DNA of 64,000 nt from Sebastes aleutianus (taxonomy: Eukaryota; Chordata; Actinopteri; Perciformes; Sebastidae), in assembly GCA_916700875.1 (NCBI GenBank), contig CAKAKS010000004.1, forward strand, positions 16,975,444 through 17,039,443, in the 5' to 3' direction. Both the position numbers and the translations under genes were made by a program. The notes beneath the pieces are model-generated. The model was not told where the DNA came from, searched no databases, and saw only the letters and a program-made list of their open reading frames with translations. This document shows positions 24,223 to 36,824 of the stretch, in pieces (within the stretch, counting starts at the first letter, position 1; each line of letters opens with the position of its first letter).

Positions 24223-25560
24223 CTGTTTGTAATCTGTTCCAACAATCTCTGTCTAAAGCCACTGGAAATTGAGTTTATTAAAGATCAAACTTATCCAATC
24301 AGCTCCAGCCTTTTGATCAAGGTCAGGCATTTTGAAGTTCATACAACTGAACTTTGTTTATTACAAATGTCTTTCCTCTTTTTGATCTCGCGGGTCATTT
24401 TAGAAGATCATCTCAAAGCCCAGAGGGTTATCTTTGAACTTCACAGCCATTTGTGACCAAAAGCGCAACACAGATGAGATTACTAGTCTGATTAAGGTTT
24501 CAGTGAACAACTACTCTGCTATTTCAGAAACAAATCAGTGATTTGCTTCTGGAAAAAAAAAAGATATAGGATGAAGAAATGTTGGGTAAGATTTTTCTTG
24601 AATCCTTTCCTTTGCTCTCAAAGTGCCCAGTGGGAGAAAAGGGGACAAACAAATTAGAAGTAACCTCACTGGGACGGGTCAGGCATCTGCTACAATCTTC
24701 CTCTCATCAGTTTGTGAAAAGAGGCCACTTGGCATTCTGTGGCGTACGTCTCCCCTGAGCAAAACATAAAGTCAAATAGCCACAGAATGATTTCCCTACC
24801 CTGACCTCTACTAAGATGATACCTACTTACCACACGCAATTACTACCTTATTGACTTGCAAAACAATGTTCATGCAGCACCTATCCAGAGTTGAGCAAGT
24901 GAGAATCAGTGTGACATATGGGATTTGGTGTAGAGGGCACCGGTTTGTTCTTTTGTTGCTATTCTCAGTGGTTTTTCAACTTTACAGGTAAAATAAGGCA
25001 CTTGATAATATACTGCAACTTTGGCTAGGATATCAGATAAAAAAACGCAACTGCCATTGTTTATTCCTCTTGAATAAGAAAAAGAGAAACATTCCCGCAA
25101 AATAGTTGCAATATGTATTTGAATGGCAATTGTGTTACAACAACCAGGGGTCAGCCATCTGGTGGAAATATTGTGTGGGTTTTTTCCAAATACAACATCT
25201 GTACAGATATAATGGACCATTTTTCAGTACAATATGAACAACATAATAAGTATGGTGCATAGCCTGCCCTGCTTGGTGTGTAAACTCCCTCCTTACAGTG
25301 CTGCTCAGCTTCTGTTTTCTTCACTCTTACATCTTTTATAATGATGTTCGGGCACCATACTGATGTTTTTGCATGCTTTATCCTATTTAGTTGAAAGACC
25401 GGGCTTCTACACACTGCTAGTGTGCACACCCAAACATTGTTACTGTTTTGTGTTGTGTTTATGCGCTGTGGGAACATTCAGCTTGATGTGCTGGCAAAAA
25501 AGTTACCCCAAGTGATGTCTAGGTTTGCGTAATGCAGTTTTCCAGGTTTTAATTTTCAAA
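24223..25560. other. Unique non-coding sequence
   Basis: I recognise no gene. Two reverse ORFs of about 105 codons (24906-25477) lack domains and sit in AT-rich sequence. Confidence 0.5.
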
Positions 25561-25958
25561 CACGGGGTTTCCGCCAGTGCATTGCAAGCCCGACGGCCCG
25601 ACGGCTCTAAATTAGTTCCCTGCCGGGCCTACCTGCTGATTAAAGTGAAGGGGGTTAACCTTTGAAGTTAGCAAAACTACGGCTCAGGCTCGCTTAAAGC
25701 GGGCTGACCTTTAAGTTCTAGTAAGTAAGTTTTACGCTAATTGATGGCAAATCGAAAGTTTGCACCAACGTTTTCTGGGTTGAGAAGCTCCACAAGCTGG
25801 CGCGACAGCTGTGATCCAGCCAGCGGGGTCTGTGAGGGGGACTAGCTAGCGACCCCCGCATGCTCGTCTACGAGACCCGACTCTTGAGAGCAAGGGATAC
25901 TTTGGTGGCCACAGAGTAACTTTTTGTGGCCACGGGTCATGATTAATGTCAAACCCTG
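25561..25958 (+). mobile_element. GC-rich hAT-type element, possibly composite
   Basis: The left end resembles CAGGGTTTCCGCC (as CGGGGTTTCCGCC) and shares CAGTGCATTGCAAGCCCG, TTAAAGTGAAGGGGGTT, GGCTCAGGCTCGCTT and GCGGGCTGACCTTTAAG with 42243-42754. The right end, read inward, is CAGGGTTTGACATTAATC followed by GTGGCCAC motifs, closer to the 14179 family. No matching flanks were found, so this may be two elements fused or a recombinant. Confidence 0.55.
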
Positions 25959-26396
25959 CCACTAATAAAATTAATAAGCTAATTTAATGAATATCATTCT
26001 CCAATCACATCCCATTGGGTGTTAGCCAAGGGTGACAATGGGCCTAAACTACACCAGTAAGGTATATTGTATTATATATTGCTCAATACCATCTACATTT
26101 AATGCAGCACTTCTGATCAAAAGGATTACAGATTTAATAACACGCAGGCTTGTTGAACTTTTCTTTTACACACATGACGCTAAGACATATTAGACTAAAA
26201 TAATTAAGTTATTAAAATCAGAGAGGAGTCCGTCTTGAAGGGCTGCTATACCTTTTGCAAACCACCAGATGTCACTGTGTTTTCTGCGTTTGAAGCCCCA
26301 AAGCTTCGAATCTTTTTCGGTACAGAAACAAAGCCCCAAAGCTACTTAAGGATTCATTCACCCATCCCTAGCTTTAAACCGCCCCCTGACTTTTGA
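25959..26396. mobile_element. Unassigned sequence ending in a hAT-type terminal fragment
   Basis: The stretch 26270-26370 carries CAAAGCTTCGAATC and GCCCCAAAGC and ends CACCCATCCCTA, which read inward is TAGGGATGGGTG, a hAT-like terminus. No left end was found. The rest is unassigned. Confidence 0.35.
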
Positions 26397-26620
26397 TGGA
26401 TGAAAGATTTATTTATTTTAGATAAATGAAAGTATAAATAAATACTACGAATGAATAAATAAATACACACATAAATTTAACAGCTATATATTTAATGTCA
26501 CATTTAATTTGTGATTAATTTATTTGTGGTGACAATTAAGCATTAAATTAAATGACTATTTATTAATTCATTTATTTAAACATTTAATTATATAATTAGT
26601 TATATATCTTGTTTTGACCT
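26397..26620. repeat. AT-rich TAAA/ATTTA low-complexity tract
   Basis: About 220 bp dominated by TTTATTTA, AATAAATA and ATTTAAT words. It may be the interior of an AT-rich MITE whose end contains the following CCTTTAAAACCTTCC, but no terminal repeats were resolved. Confidence 0.6.
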
Positions 26621-29600
26621 TTAAAACCTTCCACAGCTGTGGACAAGCCTAGCCCTATCACTAGATGACAATATAAAAATCTGACACTAAAACTTGCATC
26701 CTCGAATCCACTAAAAAGGCAAGACCATTTAAGCAGAGAGTTATCCTCCTTTTGTGTGCTGCCACATCCTCAAAGATGCTAAGTGTAGATTAGAGTGGGC
26801 AGTTTGATTAGGTAAGGATTTTTCTGTCAGGGGAAGGAAAGGTAAGGGTCTGTGCCGACGCTGGCACATCCCTCCTTTCTCTTATCCCTACACTGATTAA
26901 TGGCAGAGTCCTACAGTCCCGTGAAAGATCGCTGAAGCCCAGGGAAACCTCCAGAGATGAGGCTCCCTGCCAATTACCTTCCTCAATAATGGTCGCTCAA
27001 TGCCTGAATGACAGGTACCCGCCCCCGAGGATCTGAGTGGGCTGCTATTAAAGCCGAAGGCTTCATGAGTGGTGTGGCTGCATATGGAAACATCTGTAGG
27101 TGGGGGAAAAATAAAACTGTATTACTATTGCAATGCTTTTGCTTCATGGCTGAGTGTGAAGAAGGCACTGCTCAGTGATCTAAACCCTTGAAAAAAAGGT
27201 TTGAAAAAAAAAAATCATAAATTAAATTTAAATGGATAGAAAATACAATATGTTTACATGATTATGCATTAGTCATTAATATAATTATTTTTTTGTACAC
27301 TATGAGAAGGCAATGAACAAGTGATAATGAGTTGGTGTGTCTATATTTATAGCCTATTTATCATACTCTACCCTAACAAAAATAGGCTCTAGTGAATCAT
27401 CATACAAATGCCGTACGTTGTGGAAATAGCACACAACCCACCATGTATAAAAAAAGAAGAGATATGACATGCACACAAGTGATGGGAGCGAACTTTATGA
27501 TTACACGTCTGGGGGAAAAGATGTGAGCCTTCAAGGGCAGGGCACGAGGATTTCAAACTGTGCCACCTTTGGAGAACTTCCCTCTGAGATAGTGCAGATA
27601 AGCGGGGCTGAAAGGGGAGATTAGGAGCTTGGAGGAGAATCTGCTTCTCCCTACTGATTTGGACATCCATTTTAATGGGACACTTAACACTTATTCAGAA
27701 GCTAGACCTGGAGAATCGCAGGGTTCCTCCTAGCGCAGTCACACTACTCCCTGAGCAAGGAAATGGTAGCCATTGTGGGCATCAAAAATGCATCACCTAT
27801 GCTCCTCTGTCTGCTCAGCATTCTCACCAGTGGCACGGCTTATTGTCAGCATAGTACCTTGCTGACAGCAGAGCAGCTTGTAGGCTAAAGAGAAACAGGG
27901 CTATAAAGTGCTGAACTACAGTACATCCCAGAGCAAATTGAGGAGAAAGTATGTACTTAAAAAGCGACATACTGTATGACAGTTCTCTAATTTTACAGAG
28001 TTCAATGTTGTGAAGAGGAGCAGCCTCAAACTAAAAAGGACCTGGACTCTTTTAAGGAACTCAGGTTGTCTTAGTTTGTGAAGTACTTGTCAAAGACAGT
28101 ATGCGGGCATACAAACAGAACAAAGATGTCAGGGGTTCACAAAGCTAATCTAAAATTCAGTATCAGAACATAGAGTTTTGTTTTTGATGTCTAAGGACTT
28201 GATGCTTAACTCCTTTTTTCTTTTTCCAGCGTACAAATCAATTCTGGAGCAAAATCTCATTAATTGCTTCTCTATAGAGCTACTTGCATCCTGCTTCCCT
28301 AAGTGTGGGATCATCCAATCCTACGGGGCCAACATACTCTCTAAAAAAATCAATCCCAAAGACACTGAAGGCATAATGTCAGCCACTGTGATAAGAAACA
28401 TCAGCAAAAAAGTGGTAATTGAAAATTAGAAAGACTTGCCTTCCTCTGTCCAAAGTTTTGTCTCTACCTGTAAATTGCTTTAGCACTTCCTTGCTATTTC
28501 CAGGATGGTGGAGAGTAACTCTTACACACTATACAACTTCCAAAGTCGGCAGATTGCTGTACTGAACACATTACACAACTGACTGTCTAATAATTGGGTA
28601 TCTTGAAGGTGTTGTGGTTTGCACACTACACGATCGGAAGGTTGAAAAAGAAAATAATATTGATGAGAGAATGGTTGGGGAGACGTGGCCAGCATCAACA
28701 TTGTCTGTTCTGCAGAGAGAGTTGGAAGTAAATGAATAAGTATGACTCCTCCTCCTGATATTTCCCTCGCCCTGTACCTTGCGCTCTCATTGGCTTTAGG
28801 TCGTCAATGCTGTCATAGCTGGTCAAAACAATTTTGGGACTACAGGATTTGGACTCAGACAGGCCCAGATGTTTAACCTGCTAGATATCTCTCAGGGGTT
28901 TGTGACACATCAGCGCATCTCTCAGATCACGTCTTGCTAACTGTCGGCAAGTGAACAATCAGGGCTAAAATCGTGTAGTGTAAAGTCGACATTAGGTGTA
29001 AAATGGTGCTTAACACAAACCGTAAAGCTATGAAAGATAAGGGGTGAAAATTCAACTATATATATATTTTATCTTATGTACAGGTTTTTAATGTTGAGCA
29101 ATTAAAGTAAACTACTTTCTTTTCTTTGGTCCATTTTGAAGCTGAAAGTGTTTAAAATGCTCATCTTGTGATGACATCACATAACTTTTTTTCCCCCTTA
29201 CATCCTTTTTGCCAAAAAATTACTTTAGTTTGTCTTCCTTTGACAGGATTGAAATAGGCAATACATTCCAAACTCTCAGGAGAAAACTCATTTCAAACCA
29301 TTACAGACACAAAAACACACAGCCAATTAGAATGAGTGAAGGACTGCAACAATGGGCCCCTGTCAAATTATTTTTTCTCATTTCCCCCCCGTCTCCCCAA
29401 CGAACACAGATCATTACACACTCATAACACTGCTTTGAACAGCCATGTCATGCGTCTTCTCCTCTAATACATGGACTCATGTATGGTGCGGAGAAATTAC
29501 GTCTTCTTCAACTCACGCTGGCAAGGCTCATGACTGATAAGAGCACAATCAATGATGGAAATCACAAACAAAAGGAGCGTATGGTTTGTCTCAAAAAAGG

Positions 29601-30954
29601 TGGCGGTGCATCTGATCCGTCAAACAATAGGGTTTTTGAGATATTTCCAGACATGAGCACTCACTGGCCTCTGCCCTACAGCCTTTTCCCCGAAGAACAT
29701 CTCATTCATAAGAACATTTGTTCTCCTGTGTCATTCTTGTATTAGATATGCAGTTGACATTCAGGTCTGTTCTTGTACCGAAACACCTAGAATATAGACT
29801 ACAAGAGGCATTTCATTCCAAGTAACTGTTGCCCGTCTTTGCCCGGTAAAAACAGACTACGTACAGGGAGTGTAGTACATTTTCATTAGCATACAGTACA
29901 AAGAACACTTTGTGGGCAGAATATTAATGTGTTTTTCGGAGTAATGTGACAAGCGTACATCTTGGCCCATGGGCTCAACTGAGCAGGGAGAGAAGAATGG
30001 AAGGGAGAAAGTATTTAATAGTGTTTTGGTTCCAACGGCTGGAGGTGAAAAGAAAATTAGCATTATCTATAATGTGGTAACAAGAAAAAGTGGATAGCTC
30101 AAATGGTGCACTGCCAGATTGAAAGCGGAGGAGCTGAAAGATACGAGAAATCATACTGGTCTAACTAGAAAAATATGTTTTGAAAAAATATGTTCTTAAT
30201 AAACTGTAATTGTCTCAAATGCATGCAGCAAAATTAAAAAGGGACTTATATCTGTTAATTACATCATTCGTATTTAAAGCTACTTGAAATGTCAAATACT
30301 ACTTCAACACATGTCAACCTTTAAATGGTTCAAGCCCCACAGAAGTGGCAATTACTTGCAATTAGTGCATATAACTGCTTCCATTGAATCACGGTCCATG
30401 TATAAATCATTGCTTTCTGACAGTATCTCTCCTATATTTAACACCTCATCACGAATCCACAAAGGGAGCATTTCATGGTGCCAGCAGTGCCACAAGCAAG
30501 ATGCACACTACAGAGGGTATCAATTGATATCTCTCTTTTCATCTCCCTGCAATCCAAACCTCTACACCCCCCCATACCTCACTTCTCAATATAATTTATA
30601 TTTTACGGCTTCTTTTTTTTTTCCTAATTCCCCATAGGCTCAAACCGAACTATGATTATAACACCGAGGAAAAGAGGATCAGCTTCTTTGGTTGACTTGC
30701 CAGCCAATTGAATTGTCTGCTTCATCTCAACTCAATCCATTGACCTTCTGTCTCCTGTCTACAGGAGAATAGCAGAGGTGGCGTCTGAACTCACCCACCT
30801 CTTCAGCTGGCTGATCAAGCTAAGGAAGTCATCGATACCTTTGTGTTCACACTCAATCACACCGGTAAATTACAGTTAAGTGTGAAGCACAACAACGCCG
30901 TCCCTACAAAGACAAATATATCATAGAATGAAAACAGGTCAGACTACAGGCTTC
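26621..30954. other. Long unique block, no recognised gene
   Basis: About 4.3 kb without an identifiable transposon. The stretch 26760-27090 is more complex, with GATTAATGGC, CAATTACC and CAATAATGG; it and 29460-29745 look like conserved non-coding candidates. Putative exon-like segments at 28212-28429 (pyrimidine tract plus CAG, then an open frame of about 60 codons) and 30765-30864 are discussed in the findings; neither matches a family I know. Confidence 0.45.
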
Positions 30955-31400
30955 TTAAAGGGCAACCGTTTTTTTAAAACATCGATATTAGGGCTGTCAA
31001 TTAATTAAAATATTTAATTGTGATTAATCGCATGATTGACCGTAGTTAATCTTGATTAATTGCACATTTTTATCTGTTCAAAATGTACCTTAAACAGAGA
31101 TTTGTCAAGTATTTAATACTCATGGTTGGTACCAATGGATTCCTTAGGTTTTCTAGTGTCATATGATACCAGTATCTTCACTCTAGCTTATGAGCCCGCT
31201 ACAACCTCCGAAAGATCGATTGCTTTAATGTGTAAAAGAAATTAGTAGCGTTAAAGCAAATTTGCGTTAAAAATCGCTTGTGGTTTCCCAATGCGTCGTC
31301 GCAATATGCGCATACATGAGCAAGTTGTATTTTTTCCATCATGTTATATAGCCTCCAGAATAATATCAATGTTTTAAAAATGTCTGTTGTTCCCCTTTAA
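30955..31400 (+). mobile_element. MITE with about 35-bp inverted ends (TTAAAGGG type), host to a hAT insertion
   Basis: The left end TTAAAGGGCAAC is followed by TTTTTTAAAACATCGATATT. Read inward from 31400, the right end gives TTTAAAGGGGAACAACAGAC and then TTTTTAAAACATTGATATT, an obvious inverted pair. The TTAA/TAA-type boundary suggests a Harbinger- or piggyBac-like target, not resolved further. The hAT MITE at 30989 starts immediately after the left arm. Confidence 0.7.
30989..31275 (+). mobile_element. hAT MITE (TAGGGCTGTCAATTAATT type), right end lost
   Basis: The left end TAGGGCTGTCAATTAATTAA is followed by TTAATTGTGATTAATCGCAT arrays and the interior ATGGTTGGTACCAATGG, ATATGATACCAGTATC and CTACAACCTCCGAAAGATCG. 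It ends in GCGTTAAAAATCGC without the expected terminal repeat, so it is 3' truncated. It is the same family as 36825-37456 but lacks that copy's middle section. Confidence 0.8.
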
Positions 31401-31732
31401 ATGTGTAATACAAAATTGTGGAACACAATCATTACCCCACTGGTGCTGTGTGTGTGTGTAGCTTTTCTTGGATGTGTAAAGTCCCAGAAGAACATCATGT
31501 TTCAATGTACAGTGGTAGGCCTGCTGTAATCCTTGAAGGTATAAACTGCCGTCTCTGCCTTCACTGATTTCACCCGAGTCATTCAGGACTCCGAGCTATT
31601 CTGAGCAACCACTCATCTCCTAGATAAGGGAGCGCTTTAACAGCCCTACAGTGTGACATTTTAGTGCAAAGCCAGGGTGTGGTGGTCCGGCTTCACATCC
31701 AGTCTCATTAAAGGATTAAGAGTTGTATTAAT
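31401..31732. other. Unassigned spacer
   Basis: I see nothing recognisable apart from a short (GT)5 run at about 31449-31458. Confidence 0.5.
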
Positions 31733-32145
31733 ATTTAAAGCTACACTAATCAATATTCTTATATTAACAATGGATCAAATGAGTGTGTAATGTGAAAGGC
31801 GTCGCTCACAGAGGATTATCACCAAACTCTACGGACACTTTAGAATATTTTGGATCTACTCTACTGTACATGCCAGCTCCAAACAGCAAACAAAGTCAGC
31901 AACTATCTAGTGAGCATTTTGAAGCACTTAGTGAGCTAAATAGACAGATATCTTTCCCGGGAGCTGGTGTAGACAAAACAGGGCTAAGGGAGATTTAATA
32001 TTTGACTTACATTTCTCAGGTGGTCAGAAACACAACTCCAAATGTTGATTTGTGTCTGCTTGATGTGTAATTGCTTGCTAACAGCCATATCAACTTTACA
32101 AGGTGATACTATGTCAATATTTTTAGCTTGTCCTGCTGCCCTCAA
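31733..32145 (+). mobile_element. Second copy of the dispersed teleost repeat seen at 8037-8890
   Basis: It starts AAAGCTACACTAATCAATAT, continues with GTCGCTCACAG, CCAGCTCCAAACAGCAAAC and TAAATAGACAGATATC, and ends with CTGCTTGATGTGTAA and AAGGTGATACTATGTCAAT. Order and wording parallel the 8037 copy. It does not code for protein. Confidence 0.6.
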
Positions 32146-35100
32146 GAAGCAAAAAAATAAATGAACTACAACAAACTAGTGTTTGTTCTAAACTCTAGCT
32201 TTCAGGGGGTCTCTATATGGATCAAAAAATATTACTGATATGACAAAAACAATAGGATTGAGAAACTAGAGGAGGAAAAAAACTGTGCAACAACGAAGCC
32301 AATAATGGAAGCAAAATGTGTTGGTTTTAGAGACAATTACTGTTAAATTAGACATTGACCCTGTATAAGCAGCGGGTGATAAGCCTTTCAAAAGGTTGGT
32401 TAAGTGCAATGTAGCGGCCCACCACTGACCCCTGGAGACTGGAGTCACAGGTAGAGATCTCTGATCGGCTTAATAGAAAATGGTAATCGCATTAAAGTGA
32501 CAAACATCATTGACTGGTCGCAGTAATAGGGGCCAGCTGGTGTTAAATAGTTCAGGGAGGTTAATAGGCTCTGAGTTTTTTATTGATTGGCAGTCTGGTG
32601 GGACTGGTAAACAAAACATTTCCCAACAGGCGTTTGTTCCAACAGCTATACCGTCCAATTCAGTATATGTGTATATTGTGTTTTGCTCACAGTGGCAAAA
32701 AGAGGCATGAATCTGCTGAAACAGCCTGTGATCCATTGTAGCCACACACAGTTTACTAAAATGTAACCTAGCTCAACTAATGCATTACAAGTAAATCACC
32801 ACATTACAATTTCCTTTTCCTCATCTCATCATCCCTACTGATGTTCTTTTTTATTGCAGTGTCCACTTGGAAAAGCTAGCCCAGGCGAATGGTAATGAAA
32901 TGCCTTATTTCACTTTGATATTGATACAATCCACGCGCCCCTCCCTAGCAGTCTTTCCAGAGGTTAAAATTACCCTGAATGTTTGTTTTCGGTCCCTCTT
33001 CAGACCAAGATAAATATTGCCAATCTGGCCTCTGCTGGCTCCTGCTCGGCTCTTACTGCGTGGCCAAAAAGAAAAATGGTCTGCTTTCCCAAAGGGGCAG
33101 AGGCAATAGAGCTACGTGCGAGGCTATCAGGGCTGTGCAACTTACGGATGCTGTAGATATTAGATTGCACTTTCTCTCCAAAAGAATGCCATTTATCTCT
33201 TCAACCTGAGCCACCTGATTGGTGGAGATGGCCTTCTTTGTACAGATGTCAGGGGTGACATTTCGAGACATCCAGCTAAAATGGAATGTTTGGAGTCAGT
33301 CAGCGCAATAGCTCAAATGTTGACAGCGGGGGATATGCCAAGCCCTTAGAGAACACATCCCTCAAGTGAAACATTTTTGGAGATTGGATCCACCATATGC
33401 CAGATGGAACAAGATTATGATACACTGCTCATCTACTCTGACAGCATCTGGTCTTGTGCTGGTTATCACAGAATGCTAAATGTGTTCACACATTGATATT
33501 TACCTGTCTGTGTATATTCAAATCAACATAAGGACTTCATTATCTTCTTTGGCTGCAGAGACAAATTTATCATTCAGTGCTGATGTTTATAGAATAAAGG
33601 TTCAGAATAAATCTGCTTTGATGTGATAAAATACAAGAATATCTGGAGGAAAAGTTGACAGTTTTGATAAGTATATTCAATACTTAAAGCAAATGAAAAC
33701 TGCTATGATATATTAGACCCTTGTTATACAATATTTGAGTATGGACTCTTTCCTTTTGAGACAAGTCAAGACTTGAGTAAGATTGTGGCTTCAATTGACA
33801 GCCTCACACTTCCACTATTGTAATTAGCCCCTTGGAGACATAAACAACACACTGTGGAAGAAGATATCATTACTTTCTCGTGCTCCTGTCAGGAATCGTG
33901 CATCTAGTCCCAGTTGGAATCACTAAACTCAAACCACCAACAACTATATACACTTTTAAATGTAAAACACATCATTAAAATATCTAAATGTCGCTTTGTT
34001 TTGTGTTGCCTTTTTTCTCTGGATCTACATTAAATAAAAGGCGCATTCTGAACATGAATAAGCAGATGCACTGTAGTGCTGTTTTCTCAAAAGGATACAT
34101 AGATTCAACATAAAAACTAGATATACTGAATTCAATATTTCATAGGATTTGTCTTTGTCTGCTTTTCTGACGGCTCAACGCATGTAAATCCCCAGATTAA
34201 GTTGGTGGTGCTTTGGAAGCACCTTGATTCAATAACATTAAACTAGGCTAGAAATACATGTAGAGAAACAGACAATTAACAACACAGTTAGAAATCACAT
34301 CTACAGAATACAAATAGCACGACTTTTGACCCTGACACCATGAATATATCGTCTTGGAGTGAGACACGGTAATGATCGTGTTAAACTCAGAAGAAGACAC
34401 TGAAACAACTGCGTATCATCGTAATATGTTCAGGCAAAAATAGCGAACAGCATCTGGCACTGAGTAAAGGTGTGATATGATCGAGTATCTGGAGGAAAAC
34501 AAGCTGCCGTGTTAAAAAAGGTTAAGGCTTTTGATCTTAAATGCATCTGTCCGTCACCCAGAAAATCAAGCTGTTTTGTGCACTGATTGTCTTGTTTGAA
34601 TTTGAAGGCAAACACGCATGCACAAGGACACGATATGTTCACACCACGGTCGTCTTTGATTATAATTGCAGATGCCTCCAGGAGAAGAACGTTTTTTTTT
34701 TCTTTTCTCCACTGTGTCATTTTGTTGTGAGCGACTGAAAAGGGAAAATGCAATGAGCTTGGCCTTAAAAGGAATGAAAGCACACAGCTAATACATAGAA
34801 GCTTTCAACTCAGTATTATAATATTTACATATTTTACATACAACGCCTTTCATGGTACCTAAATTATATACACACATCTGAAATTATATTATATGCTCGC
34901 TTGACACATTAAACATTATCTAAACACAAGAAATCTACCACTAATAGTTCCTCTGAGTGCTTATTGAACCTGTGTAAACACAGATATATGTACACATTCA
35001 CAAACATCCAGTCTATTCTTTCCTATACTGACACAAGTTATGTGTTTACTCTATATCAGATTGATTTCCTATTGTGTACCACTTTAGATGTATGGCTGCT

Positions 35101-36627
35101 GTCTGCTGTGTCAGCTGTTACAGTAAACCCTGACTTGTGCATTTGGGCTTGGCTGGCCAAACATGGAAAAAGAACTGAAATACTGCAAACTTTAAGGGCA
35201 TAAACAAATCGATAGCAAGAGTTCTGTTTGGCCCATGTTGAAATACTAAATATATGATGAATAGAATAGATATCTCTGATCGACAGCTTCTACCATCGCT
35301 CGCTTGGCCTTTGCTATTATGCAAAAGTATGCTCAACTCACAATCTGTATACATAATGTTATTATGTAGGTGTGGGGTCAGTTTGAATGTCAAAAAAGAA
35401 GCAGAAATCCTAAAACGTGCATTTAATTTATATAGGGAGCTATAGGGAGTTAAAAGCTATGTCCAGTCCAAAGCTACAACTTTTAATAACCTCTACAGAG
35501 TCTGACAACAACACATTTATTTTTTTCTATATTCTTGTTCTTTTCTTTCCAAAGCCTATTATGTTATTTGCTTATTACCAAACTCCTTGCTATTTCAGAC
35601 GAAATTACTAAAGTAGTGTGGCGTTATGTGCCAAAAAAAACAAAACCTTGTTGTCTGTAGCTGCAAAATGAACAAATGCAATATTAGATTTTTTTTCTAT
35701 TCAACAGCTATCTAACCCTGTAAATGTTAGTGTGTGAATGACAGTTGGTAGTTGAATCATCATAACTGCTTGCTGTTTAAAATGGGTAATAATGGCGCCT
35801 TCAAATATTAATATACTGTAATGAATGCCTTTAGCTAAGAATGAATGCCTTTAGCTAAGCCGGTTGATAAAAACAAATGACCTGCCCTGTGTTGAGCAAC
35901 AAACAATATATTAATATACTCCCCTAGGACTGTGTTTTGTTTCTTTCAACTAAGTTGCAAATTGCAATTATCACAGCTGAAGGAACCAATAAATTCTGGA
36001 CCCTCTGGAACAATGGTGCAGACAATGAATTCAACAATTCCTTACAGGTGGTTAAGTATTTATGAGAGAGGAGGAAGTGATTGCTCATTTGGACGCATTT
36101 GAGCTACACAAGGAAGCTTCCCACACTGGATCCACGAGGCAGTGAACCTTCAATTAAATCAAATTTCAATTCCAATACTCAAAAATAATGTTATTTCATG
36201 TGAGCAAATCTCACACAGGACACTCATCTGTGATGATGGTGTGGGAATTCTTTGTACTAAAGGGATGAGAGAAGTAAATGTGTTAACCTAGTAGAGTCCA
36301 ACTTTCTCTGTGTGAAGTGTTCCCTTGCAGCTGTTAGGGAAGAAATGGCATTTCATTCTGTTTCAAAAGTGGGAATATTTATTTAAAAAGCCCTTTATAA
36401 CCACACATTGGTAACAAAAGGAAGCCAAAAGACAGATAAAGTGCACAAGTTAACCACAGGGAATTCTTCTAATGCCAACCATTTTCTCTTAGATATGACA
36501 GGCGACTCAGATGCACTCTCTGACGGTTTCAGATCAGATTCAGTGCTGCGAGCTCAGCTCAACACAGATCAATCATTCTATATATTTTATAAACACAAGC
36601 CGATAAATTCATGCTGAAAATGTATTA
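32146..36627. other. Long unique block, no recognised gene
   Basis: About 4.5 kb with no transposon I recognise. The stretches 32470-32745 and 32990-33260 are of mixed, non-repetitive composition with ATTA/ATTG cores and could be conserved regulatory elements. A 32-nt acceptor-donor interval at 32860-32891 is open in one frame but too short to judge. Confidence 0.45.
35820..35859 (+). repeat. Perfect 20-bp tandem duplication
   Basis: AATGAATGCCTTTAGCTAAG occurs twice back to back (35820-35839 and 35840-35859) with no mismatch, indicating a recent local duplication. Confidence 0.95.
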
Positions 36628-36824
36628 AAATGCCCCACTGTGTAGAATTTCTGCCATTGGTGCCCCCTGAGGTAGTATCAAAAGAGACACTACATCTCAA
36701 TTGTAGATATTTTTGTGGGCGATTACCTTAATTTTTCACATGGTCATTATACAATTATTTGAGTAATGTTTATGGATTTAAGAGAGCTGAGGCTTTCGGC
36801 ATTCTACACATAAATTTAAACAAT
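36628..36824. mobile_element. MITE fragment (CCACTGTGTAGAATTTC)
   Basis: AAATGCCCCACTGTGTAGAA followed by TGCCATTGGTGCCCCCTGAG resembles the start of a teleost MITE related in style to the 5023 family. The second end was not found; everything after about 36720 is unassigned. Confidence 0.4.

Noticed and set aside
32860..32891. 32-nt interval with TTTTTTATTGCAG acceptor and GTAATG donor, open as VHLEKLAQAN
   Set aside because: Too short to judge and its phase does not fit the other exon candidates.
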